Origin: Spirosoma montaniterrae
GTDB lineage: Bacteria; Bacteroidota; Bacteroidia; Cytophagales; Spirosomataceae
NCBI RefSeq assembly: GCF_001988955.1
Contig: NZ_CP014263.1
Span: 4,372,001 to 4,436,000 of the forward strand
Reading direction: 5' to 3'
DNA: 64,000 bases
How positions within the stretch are numbered: position 1 is the stretch's first letter; the number at the start of each line of letters is the position of its first letter. Position numbers and translations under genes: made by a program. Below are positions 8,017 to 16,543 of the stretch, in pieces. The notes under the pieces were generated by a model. It saw only the letters and a list, made by a program, of their open reading frames with translations, did not search any database and had not been told where the DNA came from.

Positions 8017-8223
8017 ATGATTACGATACGAAACAAATACCTGCTTGCTGCCGCTGGATTCTGGCTTCTGGGTCTGATATTCGTGTTAATTGGCGCGGCT
8101 GGCCGAAGTAATCAGTGGGATTCGGCAGGAACGTTACTAACGATTGGCATTCTGGCTCAGGCGATAGGCTTTGGGCTTCTGGGTTTTGTGCTGATGCAGG
8201 CTGTTTTTAGCAAGAAGAAATAG
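8017..8223 (+). CDS. Small two-helix membrane protein, unknown function
   Basis: A 68-residue product with two hydrophobic helices (about residues 8-27 and 41-63) joined by a short polar loop, ending FSKKK, which predicts both termini in the cytoplasm. The reading frame fills the gap between divergent apbE and convergent aroC, and no longer gene competes there. Not a recognised family. No clear -7 box or Shine-Dalgarno sequence is seen before it, so it is supported mainly by its coherent membrane-protein composition. Confidence 0.6.
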   Translation: MITIRNKYLLAAAGFWLLGLIFVLIGAAGRSNQWDSAGTLLTIGILAQAIGFGLLGFVLMQAVFSKKK

Positions 8224-8265
8224 GCATAGCCGTCCGGTTTGCGCAAGCAACGGCAGCTATCAATT

Positions 8266-9375
8266 CTACAAAAACTCGGCCTGCTTCGTCGTGCGGCCAA
8301 CCTGTGCGGCTTCGTTGCGCAGCATCATATCAACCAGCACCAACGCGGCCATTGCTTCTACGATTGGCACGGCACGCGGCACCACGCAGGGGTCATGCCG
8401 ACCCTTACCCGATACCGTAACCGGCTGTCCGTCAACGTCTACGCTATCCTGATCCTGCATAATGGTCGCTACCGGCTTGAAGGCTGTTCGGAAATAGATA
8501 GCCTCGCCGTTGCTGATGCCGCCCTGAATACCACCCGAATGATTGGTGCGGGTACGAACTTTGCCGGTTTCGTCAGTATAAAACTCGTCGTTATGCTGCG
8601 AACCGTATAGCTCGACTCCGGCGAAACCGCTGCCATATTCAAACCCTTTCACGGCATTGATACTCAGCATGGCCTTACCCAGTTCGGCGTGGAGTTTGTC
8701 GAAAACGGGTTCGCCCCAGCCCGCCGGGACGCCCGTAATCACACAATCGATTACGCCACCGATAGAATCGCCCCGTTTGCGGGTTTCGTCGATGTACTGG
8801 AACATCTGCCCGGCCATGTCGGAGTCAGGGCAACGCACGGGATTTTCTTCGGTTAGGTTCAGATTCAGCTCCGTGTATGGCTTATCGAGTTTCAGTGCGC
8901 CCACCTGCGAGACATACGCCCGAATCTGCACACCGTGCTGGGCCAGCAACAGTTTTGCAACAGCACCAGCCGCCACTCGTGCCGCCGTTTCGCGGGCCGA
9001 CGACCGGCCCCCGCCCCGGTAATCGCGGGAGCCGTATTTGGCCTGATACGTATAGTCGGCGTGAGAAGGCCGGAATTGCTGAGCGATGTGGCCGTAATCT
9101 TTACTACGCTGGTCGGTGTTGCGAATGATTAGGGCAATAGGCGTTCCCTGCGTCTGCCCATCAAACACCCCTGATAGTACGTCAAATTCATCGGCCTCGC
9201 GTCGTTGGGTCGTAATGCGCGACTGTCCGGGTTTGCGCCGGTCGAGTTCGTGTTGAATAAATTCGGTGTCGAACGTTAACCCCGCCGGGCAACCGTCAAT
9301 GACAACGCCGATAGCCGGGCCGTGCGATTCACCAAAAGTAGAAATCTTAAATAGCGTTCCGTATGTACTGCTCAT
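8266..9375 (-). CDS. aroC: Chorismate synthase
   Basis: Converts 5-enolpyruvylshikimate 3-phosphate to chorismate with reduced FMN, the last common step to aromatic amino acids and menaquinone. It is 369 residues. All three family signatures are visible: [18 protein letters not shown] near the N-terminus, [14 protein letters not shown] with [20 protein letters not shown], and the C-terminal [19 protein letters not shown]. The start at 9375 gives [15 protein letters not shown]. It is transcribed alone, between the small membrane protein and the batD-like gene. Confidence 0.97.
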   Translation of the reverse strand: MSSTYGTLFKISTFGESHGPAIGVVIDGCPAGLTFDTEFIQHELDRRKPGQSRITTQRREADEFDVLSGVFDGQTQGTPIALIIRNTDQRSKDYGHIAQQFRPSHADYTYQAKYGSRDYRGGGRSSARETAARVAAGAVAKLLLAQHGVQIRAYVSQVGALKLDKPYTELNLNLTEENPVRCPDSDMAGQMFQYIDETRKRGDSIGGVIDCVITGVPAGWGEPVFDKLHAELGKAMLSINAVKGFEYGSGFAGVELYGSQHNDEFYTDETGKVRTRTNHSGGIQGGISNGEAIYFRTAFKPVATIMQDQDSVDVDGQPVTVSGKGRHDPCVVPRAVPIVEAMAALVLVDMMLRNEAAQVGRTTKQAEFL

Positions 9376-9414
9376 GATGTATTGTCTGCCAAACCTGAAA
9401 GCGCGGTGCAGAAA

Positions 9415-10857
9415 TTATCGCTTAAAAAACACAAATATCATCCCCAGCAGCATCAATACAATAAATACGTTGGCTGCGGCCCGAACAAGTACTGAAATAC
9501 TGATTGGCTGTCGGCTGCTGTCGAGCGTTTCGATACCGTCATAAATTGACATACTACCCGCCGGTGCCGAAACTGTATCGCGGCCTGTTTCCGGCGAGTT
9601 GCCCATTTTAGCGGGGCTGGTATTCCCGTTTGTTGTGCCAACCTGTAGTACCAATGCCGGGCGAAGCGTATCGTACCGAGCCAGTTGCGGATTAAAATAA
9701 ATCCACTGAAATCGGCCAGCCAATGGTATAGGCGACTGCTGATGAGGCACTAAGAAATAGGTAAATGTTTTGCTGCCCGTTACACCGGCCACTGTACGGC
9801 TAAGCGTTAGTCGTTCTTCGGGCGGGAATACGTCTACATCAGGATTTGGGTTCAGCATGGCCGGGGCGGGCAGCGCAGCGATGTTACCCTCGCCAACCAC
9901 CGAAAACGCGTACCGAACACTACGGCTAACCACGATTCGGCGTCGGTCAAGCGATTCTTCGAGCCGAAACACGCCGACCGGTACGCGGCCCCGCAAGGGG
10001 TGAGCCGGCAACGCCCGAACAGCTACGTTAAGGGGGCGGCTGGTAAACGAAACAGTTTCGGGCGTGGGTGCTGGCGGGCCAATCAGGGGCCGCGAACGGG
10101 TTAACTGAAGCGTAACGGCAGGCAAACGCAAAGGCCGGGTCGACAGTGGGAAGAACACCGCCTGGTAGAGTTTGTATTCGCGGAAAGGTTTACCACCAAC
10201 TTGTACCGGAACCGCCTTTAACTCATTGATATTCAGATTCTCCTCCCAAGCATTAGCAGGTCTGATTTTTTTGATAATAGTTTGCAACTGCTTGTCTAAA
10301 GCCGTAAAATTCAGCACATATGGGTAGTTATCCGCTACAAAGAACGAAAGCGTTAGCCCTATGCTTTCGCCAACGTAAATGCTGGATTTGGTTGCCCGCA
10401 AGGTTAAAAATGCCGGGTTTTTCGGTAACGTATTCTCCAAAAGAGCCGAAGCACTACCCGGCAACGTAGCTGTTGGTCTGACTGTTAATTCGGCTCCCTC
10501 GGAGCGGACGGTCGTGCCATTTGTTGTGATCGAGAACGGCGGCAGTCGAAAACGCCCTGGCGTGCGGGCCTGGTAATTCTGCGTTATAATTTGATTGACT
10601 ACTGTTTTTCCACCGATTTCAACTGTGGTTACACTGGCAGATGTTCCCTTCTTTGAAAAACCGGTAATGTCGGGAAAAGAAATGGTTGGCCGTGTCTCAC
10701 TGTTCGGAATACTCACTGTGATAACAAAAGGCCGTTCAATCGGAAAGTTAGTTGCGCTAAATTCTATAGTTGCCGCATTATCAATCACTTGCCCAAATGT
10801 AACTATCGGCAGACAAAAAAATAATGCAAAATATTTGCGGAATACTGCTAAAAACAT
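9415..10857 (-). CDS. BatD family protein
   Basis: Envelope protein of the BatD type, found in the Bacteroides aerotolerance (Bat) clusters, 480 residues. It has an N-terminal signal (MFLAVFRKYFALFFCLPIVTFG), beta-rich immunoglobulin-like repeats in the periplasm, and a single C-terminal membrane helix (about 455-477) ending FFKR. The frame is open 14 codons further upstream, but the ATG at 10855-10857 directly precedes the hydrophobic signal. The usual neighbours (MoxR ATPase, DUF58, BatA, BatB, BatC) are absent, so this is an isolated copy. Function in oxygen tolerance is family-based only. Confidence 0.78.
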   Translation of the reverse strand: MFLAVFRKYFALFFCLPIVTFGQVIDNAATIEFSATNFPIERPFVITVSIPNSETRPTISFPDITGFSKKGTSASVTTVEIGGKTVVNQIITQNYQARTPGRFRLPPFSITTNGTTVRSEGAELTVRPTATLPGSASALLENTLPKNPAFLTLRATKSSIYVGESIGLTLSFFVADNYPYVLNFTALDKQLQTIIKKIRPANAWEENLNINELKAVPVQVGGKPFREYKLYQAVFFPLSTRPLRLPAVTLQLTRSRPLIGPPAPTPETVSFTSRPLNVAVRALPAHPLRGRVPVGVFRLEESLDRRRIVVSRSVRYAFSVVGEGNIAALPAPAMLNPNPDVDVFPPEERLTLSRTVAGVTGSKTFTYFLVPHQQSPIPLAGRFQWIYFNPQLARYDTLRPALVLQVGTTNGNTSPAKMGNSPETGRDTVSAPAGSMSIYDGIETLDSSRQPISISVLVRAAANVFIVLMLLGMIFVFFKR

Positions 10858-10981
10858 TGTTATTTCGTGGCAACATTTTCTAAAGTGGTGCGTTCTCAAC
10901 CATAGATGCCCGTAGCCGAAACGACGGTGGAGTCTTTTAAATTACTCATCACTTCCTTAAACCAAAATCCCGTTAACAACC

Positions 10982-11185
10982 ATGCTTTCGATGCTTGAGT
11001 ACATCAAAACCATCCTTCAGAAGGTGAGTTTTGACAAAGCACTGTTCGAGAAGGAATTGGCGAAGGCCATCAAAATGCTCATTCCCGAAGAGGTGACGCA
11101 ACTCAAACGCTGGTGTTACGCGCAGTTTGGCAAAATGTACCGGGTAGTGCTTAATCGCTGCTTCGCCCGCGTGCGTTATTCCTGA
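10982..11185 (+). CDS. Small hypothetical protein, 67 residues
   Basis: A short helical, basic protein (SMLEYIKTILQKVSF, then KELAKAIKMLIPEEV, then RVVLNRCFARVRYS). It is bounded by a divergent gene on the left and by a perfect terminator 35 bases after its stop, which supports real transcription. No family is recognised. The composition (amphipathic helices, no signal, no membrane helix) suggests a cytoplasmic protein. Confidence 0.6.
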   Translation: MLSMLEYIKTILQKVSFDKALFEKELAKAIKMLIPEEVTQLKRWCYAQFGKMYRVVLNRCFARVRYS

Positions 11186-11219
11186 CGGCGTTCTGTTTAC
11201 TTTCCTGGACCTCTGCTGA

Positions 11220-11245
11220 CCCCGGTTGCTAAAGCCGGGGTTTTT
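11220..11245. terminator. Intrinsic terminator between the 67-residue gene and the MBL gene
   Basis: CCCCGG (11220-11225) pairs with CCGGGG (11235-11240), followed by TTTTT. It lies exactly between convergent genes and ends at the stop codon region of the minus-strand gene. Confidence 0.8.
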
Positions 11246-12639
11246 CATAGCACTACCTTCTCCCCCATTTCTGGTATAGCAACGTGCTGAAATCCAGCCG
11301 TCTCAAGCTTATCTTTCCAGACCAACTGCTTTTCATACTCGCCATGAACCAGAAAGACCCGCTTCACCAGAACCGGGTTCTGACAGCTCAAAAAGTCAAG
11401 CATTTCGCGGTAGTCGCCATGTGCAGAGAATGAATCCATAATCTCGACACGGGCTTTTACCTCATAACGGTCGCCGAAGATCGTTACCTCTTTGTCGCCC
11501 CGTTTTAAGGCACCACCCAAACTGTTGGGCGAAGCATAACCGACGAGCAGGATGGTTGTCTGCGGGTCGTCGATGTTGTTTTTGATGTGGTGCTTGATAC
11601 GCCCCGCTTCGGCCATACCCGACGGGGCGATGATAATACACGGCCCCTGTCGGTTGTTAATGGCCTTTGACTCGTTCACGTCCGACACGTAATGCAGATT
11701 CGGGAAGCTGAACGCGTCGCCGTCTTTGTTGATGTAGACCAGGATGTCGGGGTTGAAGTTATCCTGGTGCATGTGCATAACCTGCGTGGCTTTTACGGCC
11801 ATCGGACTGTCGATGTATACGGGCAATTTCGGCAGTCGGCCTTCGCTCGAAAGCTGGTCGAGGGCATAAATCAATTCCTGTGTCCGGTCGACGGCGAAGG
11901 CGGGAATGATAAGTTTACCCCGATTTTCAATGCACGTTTTGTGTACGATCCGCAGCAGGTGGCTCTTCATATCGGGTTCTGGTTCGTGGAGCCGGTCGCC
12001 GTAGGTCGATTCGCAAATGATGTAATCGGCCTGCGGAAACGAATCGGGCCTGCGCAGGATTTTGTCGTCAGGGCGGCCAATGTCGCCACTAAAAAACAGG
12101 CGTTTTTCGGCACCATTTTCGCGGATAGTCAGGCTAATCGACGCGCTGCCAAGCAGGTGGGCCGCATCGGTCAGCAACCCCGTCACGTCTTCGGTGATCA
12201 CAAACGGCTGGTTATAGTTAACCGGGCGCATCTGGCTCAAAGCCTGTTCTACGTCCTGTTCGTCGTATAACGCTTCGAGTTCGGGTTGACCGCGCCGGGT
12301 GCGCCGTTCGTTCACCCGCTCAAGGTCGCGCTCCTGAATGCGGGCACTGTCGCGCAGCATCACGTCGCAGAGGTCGATGGTAGCTAAGGTGGTATAAATT
12401 GGCCCCCTGAAGCCCTGCTTCACGAGTCGGGGAATCAGACCCGCATGGTCGATGTGGGCGTGCGACAGAACCATATAGTCGACGCGGGCGGGGTTAAAGC
12501 CGAACGTTTGATTCAGTTCATCGGTATTGATCCCCTGAAACAGGCCGCAGTCAAGCAAAATCTGTGTACCACTGTCGGTAGTGACAAGGTGCTTGCTGCC
12601 CGTTACGGTGCGGGCCGCACCAAAAAATTGAATGGTCAT
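11245..12639 (-). CDS. MBL-fold, beta-CASP RNA-processing-type hydrolase
   Basis: Metallo-beta-lactamase-fold protein with beta-CASP insertion, related to CPSF73/YsiP-type RNases, 464 residues. The zinc motif HxHxDH is H60, H62, D64, H65 (SHAHIDHAG). Further ligands appear in LLTDAAHLLGSASI, SGDIGRPDD and the C-terminal SAHGDYREML with VHGE. A beta-CASP signature is visible in DSPMAVKAT and the PSGMAEAGRIKHHI region. The ATG at 12637-12639 (MTIQFFGAARTVTGSKHL) is chosen; the 22 codons upstream come from repeat element E. An RNase role is inferred from the family. Confidence 0.9.
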   Translation of the reverse strand: MTIQFFGAARTVTGSKHLVTTDSGTQILLDCGLFQGINTDELNQTFGFNPARVDYMVLSHAHIDHAGLIPRLVKQGFRGPIYTTLATIDLCDVMLRDSARIQERDLERVNERRTRRGQPELEALYDEQDVEQALSQMRPVNYNQPFVITEDVTGLLTDAAHLLGSASISLTIRENGAEKRLFFSGDIGRPDDKILRRPDSFPQADYIICESTYGDRLHEPEPDMKSHLLRIVHKTCIENRGKLIIPAFAVDRTQELIYALDQLSSEGRLPKLPVYIDSPMAVKATQVMHMHQDNFNPDILVYINKDGDAFSFPNLHYVSDVNESKAINNRQGPCIIIAPSGMAEAGRIKHHIKNNIDDPQTTILLVGYASPNSLGGALKRGDKEVTIFGDRYEVKARVEIMDSFSAHGDYREMLDFLSCQNPVLVKRVFLVHGEYEKQLVWKDKLETAGFQHVAIPEMGEKVVL

Positions 12640-12673
12640 AGGGTTTAGGAGACTGGAAGCCGTCGTATTTTTC

Positions 12674-12777
12674 GACAAGATTAACAGGATTTGCCGGATT
12701 TGCACACTATACGTTATGCAGGTCGGTCATTTGCAACATAAGAGCCTACCAATCCTGACAATCCTGTTAATCCTGTC
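12674..12777. repeat. Word-iterated inverted repeat (ACAGGATT type), element E
   Basis: The left arm 12674-12702 (GACAAGATTAACAGGATT and more) faces the right arm 12750-12777 (AATCCTGTTAATCCTGTC and more), its near-perfect reverse complement. The word is ACAGGATTA repeated. It fills the divergent gap between the MBL gene and pbpC. Confidence 0.85.
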
Positions 12778-12784
12778 AAAAAAG

Positions 12785-15118
12785 ATGAGCAACTGGAGAG
12801 AACTTGTCAAACGGCTATGGCGCAAACGGCTAACGAAGGCCGTTCTGACCACGTTTAGCCTGTTTCTATTACTCGATCTGCTCTTTCCGCTCAACACCCG
12901 CGTACCTTATTCTACGCTGATTATCAGCCGCGACGGGCAAATCCTGCACGCTTTTCTGAGCCGCGACGACAAATGGCGGATGTACGCCGAGCTGCCCGAA
13001 ATTACGCCCACCCTGCGCAACGCTATTCTGTTCAAAGAAGATAAGTATTTCTATTATCACCCCGGTTTCAACCCCGTTGCCATGCTTCGGGCCGCCGGGC
13101 GCAACCTGCTGACGGGTCGGCGCACGTCGGGGGCTTCGACTATCACGATGCAGACCGTGCGGCTGCTCGAACCGCGCAAACGGACGTATCTGAGCAAAGC
13201 TATCGAGTTGTTTCGAGCGATTCAGTTGGAGTGGCATTACTCGAAAGATGAGATACTGCAACTTTATCTAAACCTGATTCCCTACGGTGGCAACATCGAA
13301 GGGTTGAAGTCGGCTTCGCTGCTGTACTTCGGCAAACCGCCCCAACTGCTTAGCTTAGCCGAACTCACTACGCTGACTATTATTCCGAATCGTCCGTCGA
13401 GTTTGCGGCTGGGGCACAGCAACGCCCGCATCGTGCAGGAACGCAACCGCTGGCTCACCCGCTTTCGAACCGCTGGCCTATACAACGATGCTACCATTGC
13501 CGACGCCCTGACCGAACCACTGACCGCCTACCGGCGCGAAGCCCCACAGCAAGCTCCACACCTCGCCCGCCGACTCCGCACCGACCATCCCGACACGCCC
13601 ATCGTGCGGGCAAGCGTCCGGGCCGACGCGCAGGCTACTGCCGAGCGCATCGTACAAAACTATGCCAACCGGCTCCGGGGGTTAGCTATCCACAACGCGG
13701 CTGTACTAATTGTGGATAACGCCACGCGGGAGATTGTTGCTTACGTGGGGTCGGCAGATTTTCGGAATGCGTTCGACGGTGGGCAGGTCGATGGTGTTCG
13801 GGCGGTACGGTCGCCGGGGAGTGCGCTCAAACCGCTGCTTTATGGACTGGCTTTCGACGCGGGCATCATTACGCCAAAAACCAAACTCGCCGATGTACCA
13901 ACCAACTTCAGCGGCTACGAACCCGACAACTACGACCGTCGGTTCAACGGCCCCGTTACGGCAGAGTTTGCGCTGGCAAACTCGCTGAATATTCCGGCAG
14001 TGGCTTTGCTGAATGAACTGGGTACGTCATCATTCGTATCGGCGTTGGGGAAGGCCGGATTTGTATCGGTGAAAAAACAGGCTAAAGACCTCGGCCTGTC
14101 GCTGGTGCTGGGCGGCTGTGGCGTCACCCTCGAAGAAATGACCCGGCTGTATGTCGGGCTGGCAAACGGGGGTCAGGTCAAGCCAATACACCTTACAGCA
14201 TCCTCCGCCACTAAGGAGGTCCCTGCTTCGGGGGCGGAGGAGACTGTGCTTTCTCCCGAAGCCACTTATCTTGTTACGCAAACGCTCGTGCAAATCACCC
14301 GGCCCGACCTGCCTAACAATTTCGATAACAGCTACCACCTGCCGCGCATTGCCTGGAAAACCGGCACAAGCTACGGTCGGCGCGATGCCTGGAGCATTGG
14401 CTACAACCGACGTTACACCGTTGGCGTGTGGGTGGGCAACTTTTCGGGCGTGGGCGTGGCCGAACTGAGCGGAGCCAACACGGCCACACCGTTGCTGTTT
14501 CAACTATTCAACGCGCTGGATTACAACTCGCCGAGCGGCTGGTTTCGGCCACCAACCAATCTGAGCCACCGCCTGATTTGCCCCGAAACCGGCGACGTGC
14601 CAGGCGATTCGTGCCACCACCCCGTGACCGATGCGTTTATCATGGGCGTGTCGCGTTATCGGCCCTGTCAGCACCGCAAGGCCATCTGGACCAACGCAGC
14701 CGGAACGATTTCGTACTGCGCTCACTGCCGCCCCGCCGATGCCGTGCGCCGACTCTACCCCAACCTTGCGCCGAATGTGCTGGCGTTTTATCAGACTCAA
14801 CGTATTCCATTTAGAACCGTGCCGCCCCACAACCCCGCCTGCGAGCGCGTGTATGGCGATGCCGGGCCGCTGATTACCAGCCTGAACGACCGAAGCGAGT
14901 ACTACATTAACCCGCGCCAGCCCGCCGAACTCGAATTGGGTTGCCAGGCTGGCAGCGACGTAAAAACCGTGTTCTGGTATCTGAACGACAAATTCTACCG
15001 CCGGGCCACGCCCACTGAAGCCGTATTCTTCAAACCTCGCCCCGGCCCCCTGAAAATCTCCTGCGCCGACGACCGGGGAAGGCATAGCGACTTGCACGTA
15101 CTGGTAAAAGCGGAGTAG
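12785..15118 (+). CDS. pbpC: Penicillin-binding protein 1C (bifunctional)
   Basis: Inner-membrane peptidoglycan glycosyltransferase/transpeptidase of the PBP1C class, 777 residues. Order of parts: cytoplasmic basic tail and membrane helix (about 18-36); GT51 domain with catalytic Glu85 in KEDKYFYYHPG and the GASTITMQTVRLL motif; transpeptidase domain with SxxK Ser346-Lys349 (GSALKP), SLN in NSLNIPAV, and KTGTS at 525; and a C-terminal PBP1C-specific domain from about 690. The cysteine-rich linker (ETGDVPGDSCHHP, YCAHC) is also typical of PBP1C. In many bacteria pbpC sits next to a bacterial alpha-2-macroglobulin gene; here such a gene lies about 5.8 kb downstream on the same strand. Confidence 0.95.
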   Translation: MSNWRELVKRLWRKRLTKAVLTTFSLFLLLDLLFPLNTRVPYSTLIISRDGQILHAFLSRDDKWRMYAELPEITPTLRNAILFKEDKYFYYHPGFNPVAMLRAAGRNLLTGRRTSGASTITMQTVRLLEPRKRTYLSKAIELFRAIQLEWHYSKDEILQLYLNLIPYGGNIEGLKSASLLYFGKPPQLLSLAELTTLTIIPNRPSSLRLGHSNARIVQERNRWLTRFRTAGLYNDATIADALTEPLTAYRREAPQQAPHLARRLRTDHPDTPIVRASVRADAQATAERIVQNYANRLRGLAIHNAAVLIVDNATREIVAYVGSADFRNAFDGGQVDGVRAVRSPGSALKPLLYGLAFDAGIITPKTKLADVPTNFSGYEPDNYDRRFNGPVTAEFALANSLNIPAVALLNELGTSSFVSALGKAGFVSVKKQAKDLGLSLVLGGCGVTLEEMTRLYVGLANGGQVKPIHLTASSATKEVPASGAEETVLSPEATYLVTQTLVQITRPDLPNNFDNSYHLPRIAWKTGTSYGRRDAWSIGYNRRYTVGVWVGNFSGVGVAELSGANTATPLLFQLFNALDYNSPSGWFRPPTNLSHRLICPETGDVPGDSCHHPVTDAFIMGVSRYRPCQHRKAIWTNAAGTISYCAHCRPADAVRRLYPNLAPNVLAFYQTQRIPFRTVPPHNPACERVYGDAGPLITSLNDRSEYYINPRQPAELELGCQAGSDVKTVFWYLNDKFYRRATPTEAVFFKPRPGPLKISCADDRGRHSDLHVLVKAE

Positions 15119-15120
15119 GT

Positions 15121-15151
15121 CGTTCAGCGTATTTTTTGGCTACGCTGAACG
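15121..15151. terminator. Hairpin between convergent pbpC and the amidohydrolase gene
   Basis: CGTTCAGCGTA (15121-15131) and TACGCTGAACG (15141-15151) are a perfect 11-base inverted repeat with a T-rich loop, placed between two convergent stop codons. There is no T-run after the stem, so termination is plausible but not classical. Confidence 0.55.
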
Positions 15152-15174
15152 GAGATCGCTAAAGGCAATACAGC

Positions 15175-16500
15175 TTACTTAGAGCCTTGCGGATTTTTCA
15201 GTTTTGTTTTACTCTGTGGTTTGGCTTTGGGGTATATTATCCGCCCTTCTTTCAAAACCATTTTTACGTTAGCCAGCGATTGGGCAAAATCATTTTCCAG
15301 ATCACCGTTAAAAAAAACCAGGTCTGCTTTTGCGCCTTTGCTTATAACACCCAAACGCTCCGATAAGCCCAACGCTTTAGCTGCATTGTACGTAGCGTAT
15401 CGTAGTACGTCTTTTGCAGGCAAACCGGCCTCATAATACGATTGAATTACATCAACGGCTCCTTCACCTCGTTCTATACCCTTCACGTCGTTGTAAAAAT
15501 CAGAGCCTGACACAATCATAACGCCTTTGTTAACGGCACGTCGCAGGCGGTCATGAAAACCGTCTAAAGCACTTTTCAGATAATCTTCTGCTTCCTTTCC
15601 AACCATTCCGATACCTGCCACTAATAGTTCGCCTTTTTCCCGTGACACATCAGTGGGTACTAAATAGGTGCCGCGTTGTGCCATCAATGCCAGCGTGCTG
15701 TCAGATAGAATATAACCGTGCTCAATGCCGTCAACGCCAGCGAGAACAGCGTCTTTGGCGGAGTCGTCATACGTGGCGTGTGCCGTAACAGAAAGGCCAT
15801 TCTTATGAGCGGTTTGGACAATTGCAGCAATTTCCTCGGGGGCCAAGACTCGGTTCTCTGTATTCATGCAAACTTTGATGACATTAACACCGCGTTTCTT
15901 ATGCTCTAAAACGGCTGCTCGTGCATCTTCAACTCCACTAACCACCCTGTATTCCTGGTTAATTACAAAGCTGTCGGCTGGGAAAAGTTTACTGAATTGC
16001 CCGCCTGGTGGACTAATAATAGGGCCTGACACGTACATAGTCGGCCCGATTTCTTTACTTTCGGCAAGCGTCTTTTGCAGTTGACTATCTAAGTACTGGC
16101 CTGAATTGCCAAGATCGCGAACGGTTGTAATGCCCGCTTCGATATGTTGACGGGCAAATACGAGTCCGCTTTTGATACGTTCAGATGCTGGCACCTTAGA
16201 AGCTACCTCCAAACCATCCTTAGTTTGTTTTTGATGGAGCAACAAATGGGTGTGCATATCGATCAGACCCGGTGTTACCGTACATGTAGTCAGGTTGAGC
16301 ACCGTTGCGTTAGCGGGTTTAACTATGTTATGGCCCACGGCTTCAATGACCCCGTCAGCCACTATGATCTGCTGATTGGTTAAGAAAGACGAGTTTTTGG
16401 CATCATAAAGTTTACCTACCCGAATAAATAGTTTGGTTTTGGGTTGGGCCAAAACGGGAGAAGAAACCAGCAAAAGCAAGAAAGGTATGAGCAGACGCAT
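15175..16500 (-). CDS. Secreted metal-dependent amidohydrolase (imidazolonepropionase-like)
   Basis: Amidohydrolase-superfamily enzyme of 441 residues with a signal peptide (MRLLIPFLLLLVSSPVLAQ). The first metal motif is H83 and H85 (DMHTHLLLH). The later motifs HATYDDSAKD and IEHGYIL, and the DxxN-like SGSDFYND near the C-terminus, match the imidazolonepropionase/prolidase-like group, which includes carboxypeptidase-like dipeptidases. The substrate cannot be told. The ATG at 16498-16500 is used because it begins the signal peptide; the frame stays open further upstream only by reading into the neighbouring gene. Confidence 0.85.
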   Translation of the reverse strand: MRLLIPFLLLLVSSPVLAQPKTKLFIRVGKLYDAKNSSFLTNQQIIVADGVIEAVGHNIVKPANATVLNLTTCTVTPGLIDMHTHLLLHQKQTKDGLEVASKVPASERIKSGLVFARQHIEAGITTVRDLGNSGQYLDSQLQKTLAESKEIGPTMYVSGPIISPPGGQFSKLFPADSFVINQEYRVVSGVEDARAAVLEHKKRGVNVIKVCMNTENRVLAPEEIAAIVQTAHKNGLSVTAHATYDDSAKDAVLAGVDGIEHGYILSDSTLALMAQRGTYLVPTDVSREKGELLVAGIGMVGKEAEDYLKSALDGFHDRLRRAVNKGVMIVSGSDFYNDVKGIERGEGAVDVIQSYYEAGLPAKDVLRYATYNAAKALGLSERLGVISKGAKADLVFFNGDLENDFAQSLANVKMVLKEGRIIYPKAKPQSKTKLKNPQGSK

Positions 16501-16543
16501 AGACAATTTATGTTTTGATAACGGGGCATCTACGCGTAGTATG